DNA of 64,000 nt, taken from the NCBI GenBank assembly GCA_016713245.1, contig JADJPM010000004.1, positions 2,108,001-2,172,000 on the forward strand. Reading direction: 5' to 3'. This stretch comes from Verrucomicrobiaceae bacterium. GTDB taxonomy: Bacteria; Verrucomicrobiota; Verrucomicrobiia; Verrucomicrobiales; Verrucomicrobiaceae. Below, piece after piece: positions 43,824 to 51,744 of this stretch (positions are counted from its first letter, which is position 1; each line of letters opens with the position of its first letter). The position numbers and the translations under genes are program-made. The notes beneath the pieces are model-generated. The model was not told where the DNA came from. It saw only the letters and a list, made by a program, of their open reading frames with translations, and did no database searches.

Positions 43824-45964
43824 GTGATGCCCCGGCCAAATCCCCTCTGGCGGGCATCATTCCGCGCACCCTGGCCCGCGCCCGCCGCGTCACTTTCCTC
43901 ACGCTCGTATGCCTCGGCACCTTGCTGGGCACCTGGCTGATGATTCGCTTTCTCCAGGTCAGCGAAGGCTATCGGAATGCCAAAATCGGCCTGCTGATCT
44001 GCTTTGTGCCGCTGTTCTACCAACTGAACTCCGGCTTCTGGACCGCTCTCATCGGCGTTTGGCTCCAAAATCGGCCCAAAGAAGACCCCACAGACCTTTG
44101 GAATACCATCGAGGACGATGACGGCCCGCTCGATGCCAGCACCGCCATCATCATCCCCGTTTACAACGAAGATGTCAGCCGCGTCTGGGAAGGCCTGCGC
44201 GTGACTTTTGAGTCGCTGCAAAAAACCGGTCACCTCAAAAACTTCGACTTCTTCGTCCTCAGCGATAGCGACCAAACCAACAAGTGGATCGAGGAGCAAA
44301 CCGCCTGGCTGGAGCTTTCGCGACAGCTCGGAGCCTTCGGCAAGATCTTCTACCGCCATCGCCGCAAGCCCATCAACCGCAAGAGCGGCAACGTCTCCGA
44401 CTTTTGCCGTCGCTGGGGGAAAAGGTATCGCTACATGATCGTCTTCGATGCGGATAGCCTCATGTCCGGTGCCCTCATGGTCGCCATGACTCGCATCATG
44501 GAAAAGAATCCCGGCATCGGCATTCTCCAAACCTTTCCAAAGCAGGTCGCCAGCGAGACGCTCATCGGCAGGCTCATGCAGTTCGCGCAGTCGCTTTACG
44601 GCCCCGCTTTCATGGCTGGTCTCAATTACTGGCAGAACGGCGAAGCGAACTTCTGGGGGCACAACGCCATCATCCGCCTCGATCCCTTCATCCAGCACTG
44701 CGCCCTTCCACCGCTGCCGAAGACCGTGCCCTTCGGCGGGCACATTCTATCCCATGACTTCGTCGAAGCCGCCCTCATGCGAAAGGCAGGCTACTCCGTG
44801 AGACTGCTCAATACCATTCGTGGCAGCTACGAGGAAGGTCCGCCCACCCTCATCGACACGCTGAAACGTGACCGCCGCTGGTGCCAAGGGAACATGCAGC
44901 ACTTCTGGCTCCTCTTTGCTCGTGGCTGGCACTTCATGAGCCGCGTGAACTTCGCCCACGGCGTGCTCAGCTACGTCAGCTCGCCCCTGTGGTTCCTGCT
45001 GCTCGTCTTCACCACCTGGCTGGCTGCCACACCGGGAGATGTGATCCGTGACGGCCCCGCCGAGCGGGCTGGCCACCTCCTCCTCGGCCTCACCGCCACG
45101 CTCATCTTCATGCCGAAGTTCGTCATCCTGCTCGATGAGATGGTCAGCGGCCGCGTCTTCAAGACCCTACACCTCCGCATGCTCGCCCTCCTTAGCAGCA
45201 TGCTCGATACCGTCATCTTCACGCTGATGTCCCCGGTGATGATGTGGTTCCACACCACCTTCGTCTTTAAAATCATCACAGGCCAAGGCGTCAAATGGGT
45301 GGCCCAGAAGCGCAAACTTGATGGCGTGGACTGGCGGGAGGTCATCCTCACCTTTGGCGGTGTCACCCTTCTCGGCATCGCCTGGGGCATCGTCGCTTGG
45401 ATGATCTCGTGGAGCTTCTTCCTCTGGCTCAGCCCCATTTTTGTCTCCCTCACGCTCGCCATTCCCCTCGCCATTTGGCTCAGCAGTGGAAAAAGCGGCC
45501 AGCGCCTCGGCCTTTTCCTCAGCCCAGAGGAAATCGAGCCTCCCGCCGTGCTCCGCGAACTCGAAACGAACCTTGCCGAGGTCAAAGGCCGCCTGCAACT
45601 GCCGCCGGAGATCGAACGGAACTACGGCCTCATGCAGGTCTGCCTCGATCCTTACGTCAACGGCCTCCACATCTCCCTCCTGCGCCGCCGCAAGAACACC
45701 CAGGACTCCAGTGAGTATCTCGACGAAATCGCCGACAAGCTCATCCAGCAAGGCCCGCAGGCGCTCACCTCGCGTGAGGTCAATGCCCTCATCAACGACA
45801 CCGAGACGGTCACCAACCTCCACTACCGGCTCTGGAGCGCTACCGAGAATGAGCTGGCTCCCTTCTGGTCACTCGCCATCAAGCAATACAACCTCGCCGC
45901 CACGCATCCCTTCACGCACCTTTTGGCGAGAAAGAACCCACCGCTAGCACCCGTCTCCAGCTAG
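43820..45964 (+). CDS. opgH: Glucan biosynthesis glucosyltransferase H
   Basis: OpgH (MdoH) spans the inner membrane and makes the beta-glucan backbone of osmoregulated periplasmic glucans from UDP-glucose. The 714-residue protein shows two N-terminal membrane segments (TFLTLVCLGTLLGTWLMI), the GT2 core with YRYMIVFDADS (acid pair), GGHILSHDFVEAALM, and RDRRWCQGNMQHFWLL (Q-x-x-R-W-like), and then several C-terminal helices. The length is near the lower end of the family. I start at 43820, overlapping the stop of the upstream gene; an earlier start at 43751 lies inside that gene. MoxR follows after 24 bases. Confidence 0.9.
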   Translation: MSDAPAKSPLAGIIPRTLARARRVTFLTLVCLGTLLGTWLMIRFLQVSEGYRNAKIGLLICFVPLFYQLNSGFWTALIGVWLQNRPKEDPTDLWNTIEDDDGPLDASTAIIIPVYNEDVSRVWEGLRVTFESLQKTGHLKNFDFFVLSDSDQTNKWIEEQTAWLELSRQLGAFGKIFYRHRRKPINRKSGNVSDFCRRWGKRYRYMIVFDADSLMSGALMVAMTRIMEKNPGIGILQTFPKQVASETLIGRLMQFAQSLYGPAFMAGLNYWQNGEANFWGHNAIIRLDPFIQHCALPPLPKTVPFGGHILSHDFVEAALMRKAGYSVRLLNTIRGSYEEGPPTLIDTLKRDRRWCQGNMQHFWLLFARGWHFMSRVNFAHGVLSYVSSPLWFLLLVFTTWLAATPGDVIRDGPAERAGHLLLGLTATLIFMPKFVILLDEMVSGRVFKTLHLRMLALLSSMLDTVIFTLMSPVMMWFHTTFVFKIITGQGVKWVAQKRKLDGVDWREVILTFGGVTLLGIAWGIVAWMISWSFFLWLSPIFVSLTLAIPLAIWLSSGKSGQRLGLFLSPEEIEPPAVLRELETNLAEVKGRLQLPPEIERNYGLMQVCLDPYVNGLHISLLRRRKNTQDSSEYLDEIADKLIQQGPQALTSREVNALINDTETVTNLHYRLWSATENELAPFWSLAIKQYNLAATHPFTHLLARKNPPLAPVSS

Positions 45965-45988
45965 GTCCTTCCTCTTCGCCCCCCGCTC

Positions 45989-46990
45989 ATGTCCGATACC
46001 GCCAACGCCGCCTCCCTCGTCGCTAATTTCCAAAAGCTCAAAACCGCCCTCGCTCGGCGCATCGTGGGACAGGAGGCCGTCATCGAGCAGGTCTTCATCG
46101 CCATCGCCGCGGGAGGTCACAGCCTTCTCGAAGGTGTTCCCGGCCTCGCGAAGACCCTGCTGGTGAAATCGCTCGCCGATGCGATGCACCTCAGCTTTCG
46201 GCGCATCCAGTTCACGCCCGATTTGATGCCTGCTGACATCACTGGCACCGAAATCATCCAGGAAGACGCCGAAACCGGCCGTCGGAAGCTTGTCTTCCAA
46301 CGCGGCCCGATCTTCAGCCAGATCGTCCTCGCCGATGAAATCAACCGCACGCCTCCGAAAACGCAGGCTGCGCTGCTTGAAGCCATGCAGGAAAAGCACG
46401 TCACCGTTGGTCAGGAGACCTTTGAGCTTCCGAAGCCTTTCTTCGTGCTCGCCACACAAAATCCCATCGAGCAGGAAGGCACTTATCCCCTGCCCGAGGC
46501 CCAGAAAGACCGCTTCCTCTTCCTCATCAAAGTCGATTACCCGACCCGCGATGACGAGCGCAGCATCATCGCCCGCACCACAGGCACCGATTCGCAGGAC
46601 ATCGACGCTGTCATCACCGCCGAGGACCTTCAAGCCGCCCAACAGCTCGCCCGCAAGGTGCCTGTGCCGGATCATGTGATCGACTTCGTGCTCGACCTCG
46701 TCCGCGCCACCCGCCCAAACGAGCCCACGGCCTCCGAGTACGTGAAAAGCATGCTCAGTTGGGGCGCTGGTCCGCGTGCCAGCCAGATGCTCGTCCTCGC
46801 TGGCAAAGTCCGCGCCCTTCTCCAAGGCCGCACCCACGTGACCCTCGACGACATCGAAGCTCTCGCCACCCCGGCCCTTCGTCACCGCCTCGTCCCCACC
46901 TTCCACGCCGAAGCCGAAGGCATCACGGTGGATCAGATCATCAGCGAACTGATCAAGACGACGAAGAAGTCGGAGGCGAGAGTGCTGTGA
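45989..46990 (+). CDS. MoxR family AAA+ ATPase
   Basis: The 333-residue protein shows Walker A GVPGLAKTL at about 47-55, the following FRRIQFTPDLMPADITGTEI, Walker B IVLADEINR, sensor VLATQNPIEQEGTYPLPEAQ and LDRF-like KDRFLFLI. MoxR ATPases act as chaperones for maturation of proteins with von Willebrand A domains. The DUF58 gene 0.6 kb further on is the usual partner, here separated by a toxin-antitoxin pair. Confidence 0.93.
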   Translation: MSDTANAASLVANFQKLKTALARRIVGQEAVIEQVFIAIAAGGHSLLEGVPGLAKTLLVKSLADAMHLSFRRIQFTPDLMPADITGTEIIQEDAETGRRKLVFQRGPIFSQIVLADEINRTPPKTQAALLEAMQEKHVTVGQETFELPKPFFVLATQNPIEQEGTYPLPEAQKDRFLFLIKVDYPTRDDERSIIARTTGTDSQDIDAVITAEDLQAAQQLARKVPVPDHVIDFVLDLVRATRPNEPTASEYVKSMLSWGAGPRASQMLVLAGKVRALLQGRTHVTLDDIEALATPALRHRLVPTFHAEAEGITVDQIISELIKTTKKSEARVL

Positions 46991-47059
46991 GTTGTTGCGC
47001 TCCAATGACGAAGGCAGAATTCCGAATGACGAATAAAGCTCTCATGATACGTTCCAACC

Positions 47060-47287
47060 ATGAGCACCATCGCCCTCAACCCACTCGAGCTGAAGAGCTT
47101 CATCCAGCAGGCTGTAGATGAGGCATTTCAGAGGAATCTATCCACTTTTGCTGACTACATGGAAGAAGAAGCCGTGGTTGATCAAAACCTTGCAAAACTC
47201 CTCAACGAAGCTCGCAACCGTGACGAGCCCACCGTGACGCTCGAAGAGTTTCGCCAGCGACTCCAAGCCGATATTGAAGCATCGTGA
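47060..47287 (+). CDS. Antitoxin-like small protein
   Basis: The 75-residue acidic protein (LELKSFIQQAVDEAFQRNLS, then VTLEEFRQRLQADIEAS) has the size and position of a RelB/Phd-like antitoxin, with the end EEFRQRL typical of partners of RelE/ParE toxins. Its stop overlaps the toxin's GTG start by three bases. It lacks an obvious DNA-binding motif, so self-repression is uncertain. Confidence 0.7.
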   Translation: MSTIALNPLELKSFIQQAVDEAFQRNLSTFADYMEEEAVVDQNLAKLLNEARNRDEPTVTLEEFRQRLQADIEAS

Positions 47288-47550
47288 AGGCCCAGGTCAT
47301 TCGATCATTTGAGAAGGATGTCCGTTCCATTCGGGACAAAAAGCTGAAAATTCGCCTGAGCGAGACTTTAGCTGAAATCGACAAGGCCAAAGAGCTGGCT
47401 GATCTCTCCGATGTGGTGCCCATGATCGGTCATCCGGGGTTCTATCGCATCCGCATCGGTGAATACCGACTCGGCTTCTATAGCCAGGCTGACACCCTTA
47501 TTCTCGCCCGATTCCTTCACCGCCGCGAAATTTATCGCTACTTCCCGTAA
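47284..47550 (+). CDS. RelE/ParE family toxin
   Basis: The 88-residue basic protein fits the RelE/ParE fold: FEKDVRSIRDKKLKIRLSET, GFYRIRIGEYRLGFY, and the final LARFLHRREIYRYFP, with basic and aromatic residues where RelE-type toxins bind or cut mRNA at the ribosome. It starts with GTG overlapping the antitoxin gene, ensuring coupled expression. The pair interrupts the moxR-DUF58 unit without breaking either gene. Confidence 0.82.
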   Translation: MKAQVIRSFEKDVRSIRDKKLKIRLSETLAEIDKAKELADLSDVVPMIGHPGFYRIRIGEYRLGFYSQADTLILARFLHRREIYRYFP

Positions 47551-47574
47551 TCGAGTATTCGTCATCCCATCATC

Positions 47575-48468
47575 GTGGCTACCCTGAGCGACATCCTTCA
47601 CGCCGAAGACATCACGTCTCTGCAAAACTTGCAGCTCTTCGCACGCACGGTCGTCGAGGGCTTCACGACGGGGCAACATGCCTCGCCGCACAAGGGGTTC
47701 AGCGTCGAGTTTCGCCAGCACCGGCCCTATGTGCAGGGCGATGAGATTCGCCGCCTCGACTGGAAGGTTTTTGGTCGCAGCGACCGCTTTTACATCCGCG
47801 AATACGACGAGGAGACCAATCTGCGCGCCACCATCGTGCTCGATGCCAGCGGCAGCATGAACTACTGCGGCAGCAAGGGCATTCTCAAGTTCGACTACGC
47901 CCGCAAGCTCGCCGCGTCCCTCGCCTACCTGCTCATGAGCCAGCAGGACGCCGTGGGCCTCATCACCTTCGACAGCAAGGTGCGCGACATGATTCCCTGC
48001 CACACCAAGATCACGCATCTACATGTCCTGCTGGAAACGATGATCAAGACCGAGCCCGGCAAAGACACCAGCCTCGCCCCCGTCATCGAATCGCTCGCCC
48101 AGCGGCTGAAGCGCCGTGGCCTCGTCATTCTCATCAGCGACTTCTTTGACGATCCAGCGGCCATTTTAAAGGCCGTCGGCATCCTGCGCAAAAAAGGCCA
48201 CGAAGTGCTCGCCATGCAGCTTTGGGATCGCGACGAGATCGACTTCCCTTTTGGCAACTGGGCCCGCTTTGAGAACCTCGAAAACGACGAGGACTTCCTC
48301 CTCCTCGATCCCGCCACCGTGCGCCAGCGCTACATCGAAGTGCAAAAGCAATTCGCCACGGACCTCAAGGAAGGCTTCCGCAAGCATCAGATCGACTACC
48401 TCAGCCTGCCGACCGATGAATCGCACTCCATGGCGCTGCGAAACTACCTCGCGCTGCGCATGCGGTGA
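47575..48468 (+). CDS. DUF58 domain protein (vWA-type)
   Basis: The 297-residue protein has the DUF58 signature (FRQHRPYVQGDEIRRLDWKV) and a von Willebrand A metal-binding site IVLDASGSMNYC near residue 90. Family members work with MoxR ATPases in assembling or activating periplasmic or membrane complexes. The start is GTG at 47575, 24 bases after the toxin gene. The other usual members of the cluster (BatA/BatB-like, a transglutaminase) do not follow; a large palindrome does. Confidence 0.9.
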   Translation: MATLSDILHAEDITSLQNLQLFARTVVEGFTTGQHASPHKGFSVEFRQHRPYVQGDEIRRLDWKVFGRSDRFYIREYDEETNLRATIVLDASGSMNYCGSKGILKFDYARKLAASLAYLLMSQQDAVGLITFDSKVRDMIPCHTKITHLHVLLETMIKTEPGKDTSLAPVIESLAQRLKRRGLVILISDFFDDPAAILKAVGILRKKGHEVLAMQLWDRDEIDFPFGNWARFENLENDEDFLLLDPATVRQRYIEVQKQFATDLKEGFRKHQIDYLSLPTDESHSMALRNYLALRMR

Positions 48469-48487
48469 AAGCCGGTCAGATGTTCCC

Positions 48488-48717
48488 CTCACCTAACCTC
48501 TCCCCGCGAGTGATTTTCGTCGGCAGATCGGTTGAGTTGCGGGGAGAGGGCTGGGGTGCACGGCCATTTAGTTAGCGATCCGGCCTGCAACGCGGCTTCG
48601 ACTGCCAGTCGAAGCTACGGCAACCGCCGCAAGGCGTAGCTTCGATTGGTAATCGAAGTCGAACGTCGCCTGACTTCGCCTCGCTGCTAAACTCAATGGC
48701 CGTGGAGGTTAGGTGAG
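48488..48717. repeat. 230-base nested palindrome with several hairpins
   Basis: The outer arms CTCACCTAACCTC (48488-48500) and GAGGTTAGGTGAG (48705-48717) are perfectly inverted. Inside, CACGGCCAT (48559-48567) pairs with ATGGCCGTG (48696-48704), and CCTCTCCCCGC (48497) with GCGGGGAGAGG (48539). Two hairpins follow, GCTTCGACT/AGTCGAAGC (48595-48615) and CTTCGATT/AATCGAAG (48640-48658). A competing pair, GAAGCTACG (48611) with CGTAGCTTC (48635), would exclude both. GTTCCCC stands at both flanks. It could be a miniature mobile element or a structured RNA, or end transcription from both sides. Confidence 0.75.
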
Positions 48718-48739
48718 AGGCACAGTTCCCCATGTCTGC

Positions 48740-50935
48740 TCACTCCTCCCGGAGCGATTGCAGCCAGCGATCAAGCTGCTGGACCATCTCCGGCGGGCCG
48801 TCATCCGGGAAGTTTTCGATCAGCCAGTTCACATCCTCCCGCGCCCCTGCCTTCTCGCCGATCCGCTGACGAAGCTGCGCCCGTGTGAGACGCTCCATCG
48901 CCGCCTTGGGATCAATCGCCAAGACCAGATCGAGATACGGGAGCGACTCGCGAATAGCCCTCGTCTCCTCAAAACCACTGCCCAGCAGGTTTCGCAGCAT
49001 GCGCAGCAGGATGTCGCGCTTCGTGGCGGGCTCCAGGAACTGCTCTGGCAGCTCGCCGCTGTCCGTGAGTTGCAGTGCTGCCTGCTCCACCGTCAGCTCC
49101 TTGCCACGCTCAAACACATCCACGAGCTGCAGCTCGCCCTCGGGTCCGTCGCGATAGCCCACCATGAACTTCCCCGGCAGCGGCACGCCAAACACACCCT
49201 GGATGCCGAGCTTCGATGCCAACTCGACGTAAAGCACACTCAGCGTAATAGGGAGGCCTTCTCGGTCGTCGAGCACCTCGTTCATGTAGCTGTTGCTGCG
49301 GCTCTCGTAATCGCCGCGGCTGCCGTGAAAGCCGTTTTCTTCAAACAGGTAGCGGTTGAGCCGCTTCACGGCCGGAATCGTGCCCTTCTTGATTTTGGCA
49401 TCGTCCTTTAAATCCGCGACCATCGCCTTGAATGCGTTCAAATAGGCCGACACGTCGATTTCAGGATTGTCGTGACGCGAGAGCAGCAATGTGCAGCGCA
49501 GCAAATTGACTTCCGGCTCCGGTTTTTCGAGTTCCGCGAGGATTTCCTTCGTCATCGCCCGGCGGTGTAGCTCGCGTTCGAGCTCACGGAGTTTGCCCGC
49601 CTCTTCTTCGAGCTTCTTGCGCTGCTCACTGATCACGCGACGAGCGGCGGCAGGATCTTCGAGAAGTTTATTCAGAGTCTGATCGCGAGTGGAAGCCTCG
49701 GCGAGATTCGATTCGATCTCGCTGCGGAATTTGGAGGCCATCGCAGGCTCCAGCGGCTTCTCCGTCAGATCCGCCCCGATGCGAAAGCTGCGATAGTCCG
49801 CCACCGTGGCGCGGAATTTGCAAAGCCCCGCCATGCCACCACGCAGACCGCTATCCTCCGTCTCGATGACCTGCTTGCCGTTCACAAAGCAGGTGATCTT
49901 CTCCGGCTCCACGCGGACACGCAGCGTGTTCCACTCGCCTGCTTTGTAAGCCTCGCTCGGCACATCGGCGAGGATCGTCCACGAGTACACATCCGGTCCG
50001 TCGAAGCGGGTGAGCCGCAGTTTGCCGCCGGAGGGATAGAAGCCGTAATGCCTGTCCCCGCCATCCGAGCAGAAGGCCAGCCCCGCCGCGCCGCTCTCGT
50101 CATCCAGCTTCACCGTCGCCGCGATTTCAAAAGTCTCCTCCGGCACCTTTTGCGTCGAAAGACACAGCGCCCGGCCACCAAAGCCATCGCCCGGCAAATC
50201 CGCCCGGATCACGCCCGCATGCTGTGACCATTGCGAGCCGAGGTGCAGCTTCCACAGCTTCGGATTCAGCACGCCAATCGTCAGCCAGCGATTCATCGGC
50301 ACCGGGTTGGGTTCCTCGATCAGCTCCTTCAAAGCATTCACCGGCATCGCGAAACCCAGGTTGTCTGTCTTGATGTGTTTCAGCGTCAGGATGCCCAGCA
50401 CCCTGCCCTGCATGTCGAGCAAAGGACCGCCGCTGTTTCCCTTCTCGATCGGGATGGCGATTTGCAGCATGTCATTGCCGTCGATCTCACGCGTGGCGGA
50501 GAGCACGCCCTGCACGATGCTAAAGCCCAGGCCTTCCGGTGCCCCCATCGCCACAACGCTTTCACCCTGGCGCACCTTTTTGGAGTCGCCCAGCGGCAGC
50601 GGCTTGAGCCCTTTCGCGTCGATCTTGAGCAAAGCGAGATCGCGATGCGCATCCGTGGCATGCACGACGGTCACCGCATGCGTTTTGCCATCATGCATCT
50701 CCACCTGCAGCCGCCGCGCCTCGCCGATCACATGCAGGTTCGTCGCGATCAAGCCGTCCGCGCTCACGATGAAGCCCGAACCAATGCCATCCGTGCCCTC
50801 ACGCCCGAGCTGCGTAATCTTCACCAGCGACGGTGCGATGCTTTCCGCGAGATCAGCGGTGGATTTGGCCTTCGGAGCCGCTTTGACCACGAAACACACG
50901 GAAGATATGGAAAGGAGCAGCAAGAGGCGTTTCAT
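48740..50935 (-). CDS. HtrA-like serine protease fused to a LamG-like and a SirB1/transglutaminase-like domain
   Basis: The 731-residue secreted protein begins with a signal peptide (MKRLLLLLSISSVCFVVKA). Residues 25-210 are a trypsin-like S1C protease with the triad His in TNLHVIG, Asp in HRDLALLKI and Ser in KGNSGGPLLD. No PDZ domain follows; instead residues 230-390 look like a lectin/glucanase sandwich (LAFCSDGGDRHYGFY), then a coiled helix (ISEQRKKLEEEAGKLREL), then a SirB1 transglutaminase-like part (NRYLFEENGFHGSRGDYESR, LPITLSVLYVELASKLGIQ) and TPR-like helices. The fusion is uncommon. It likely works in the periplasm on damaged or envelope proteins; substrate unknown. A TTG at 50941 is an alternative start. 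Confidence 0.87.
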   Translation of the reverse strand: MKRLLLLLSISSVCFVVKAAPKAKSTADLAESIAPSLVKITQLGREGTDGIGSGFIVSADGLIATNLHVIGEARRLQVEMHDGKTHAVTVVHATDAHRDLALLKIDAKGLKPLPLGDSKKVRQGESVVAMGAPEGLGFSIVQGVLSATREIDGNDMLQIAIPIEKGNSGGPLLDMQGRVLGILTLKHIKTDNLGFAMPVNALKELIEEPNPVPMNRWLTIGVLNPKLWKLHLGSQWSQHAGVIRADLPGDGFGGRALCLSTQKVPEETFEIAATVKLDDESGAAGLAFCSDGGDRHYGFYPSGGKLRLTRFDGPDVYSWTILADVPSEAYKAGEWNTLRVRVEPEKITCFVNGKQVIETEDSGLRGGMAGLCKFRATVADYRSFRIGADLTEKPLEPAMASKFRSEIESNLAEASTRDQTLNKLLEDPAAARRVISEQRKKLEEEAGKLRELERELHRRAMTKEILAELEKPEPEVNLLRCTLLLSRHDNPEIDVSAYLNAFKAMVADLKDDAKIKKGTIPAVKRLNRYLFEENGFHGSRGDYESRSNSYMNEVLDDREGLPITLSVLYVELASKLGIQGVFGVPLPGKFMVGYRDGPEGELQLVDVFERGKELTVEQAALQLTDSGELPEQFLEPATKRDILLRMLRNLLGSGFEETRAIRESLPYLDLVLAIDPKAAMERLTRAQLRQRIGEKAGAREDVNWLIENFPDDGPPEMVQQLDRWLQSLREE

Positions 50936-50956
50936 GGGCAAATAGGAGAGCGAAAT

Positions 50957-51376
50957 TCAGTCCAGCCAGTTCTCAAAACGCAGGCCGGGGACTTTTTCAA
51001 AGTCAGCGCGATTTCGTATCAGGAGGATGGCATCGTGCTCGATGGTGATGCAGGCGATTTTGAGGTCCATCGTGCCGATGCGAATGCCCGCTTTGCGGAA
51101 CGATTGCAGTAGTTCATCCGCCTGCACATCCCAGGGCAGAAGCACAAAGGAGGCGAGAAAGTGGACGCTTTCAGAAAAGCGTTCGTAGGCTTCCTCGGCC
51201 TCTGCCGCTCTTGAAGCGGAGGAAATCCGTGCCAGCCAGCCGCGCTGCATTTCCTCCGCACATACGACGGTGGTCACGACGGCTTCCTTTGTGCTGAATA
51301 TGCGGTCTTCCAAACGCCTACCGATGGCTGTTTTAAATGACAGCTCCCTGAGGTGATTGGTATCAAGAACAAACAC
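50957..51376 (-). CDS. PIN-domain toxin (VapC-like)
   Basis: The 139-residue protein begins FVLDTNHLREL, giving the first catalytic aspartate, with further acids in VVCAEEMQRG and GTMDLKIACI and a final RNRADFEKVPGLRFENW, the normal PIN/VapC order. It should be a metal-dependent RNase, kept in check by the antitoxin encoded six bases upstream. The serine protease gene follows on the same strand but is probably separate. Confidence 0.88.
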   Translation of the reverse strand: MFVLDTNHLRELSFKTAIGRRLEDRIFSTKEAVVTTVVCAEEMQRGWLARISSASRAAEAEEAYERFSESVHFLASFVLLPWDVQADELLQSFRKAGIRIGTMDLKIACITIEHDAILLIRNRADFEKVPGLRFENWLD

Positions 51377-51382
51377 AGATGT

Positions 51383-51589
51383 TCAAGGATAAGTCTGGGG
51401 CCGGCGATAAGCCTCACCAAGTGCGAATGCTTCTCTGGCCAAGGGGGTGTCTTTGATCATGCCCGCTGCATTCAGGCCATTCCGGCCCGTCTTGCGGATC
51501 AGCTCGAGCACGGCGGCCTTCTTGCGTCGAGCACGGGCGAGATCCTCGTCCACAGCGGTTGCCTCGGGTAGTGTATCGGTGGCTTGCAT
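51383..51589 (-). CDS. Antitoxin-like protein of the PIN toxin
   Basis: The 68-residue protein (MQATDTLPEATAVDEDLARA, then basic RRKKAAVLELIRKTGRNGL) ends in DTPLAREAFALGEAYR, similar in size and place to small VapB-like antitoxins. The ATG at 51589 is chosen because the longer frame to 51691 includes the repetitive CATCCAAAG region. No ribbon-helix-helix can be confirmed by eye. Confidence 0.65.
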   Translation of the reverse strand: MQATDTLPEATAVDEDLARARRKKAAVLELIRKTGRNGLNAAGMIKDTPLAREAFALGEAYRRPQTYP

Positions 51590-51744
51590 GATGGGGAGTG
51601 TATTCGTGGCGGCCTTTTTGCCAACCGGCATTTCGGGCCGCAGGCAGGCATCCAAAGCATCCAAAGCATCCGAAGGGACAAAAGAGACCAAAAGGACGGA
51701 AAGGACACGACGCGCGAGGGCCGTTTGAGAAGATGCATCATCTT

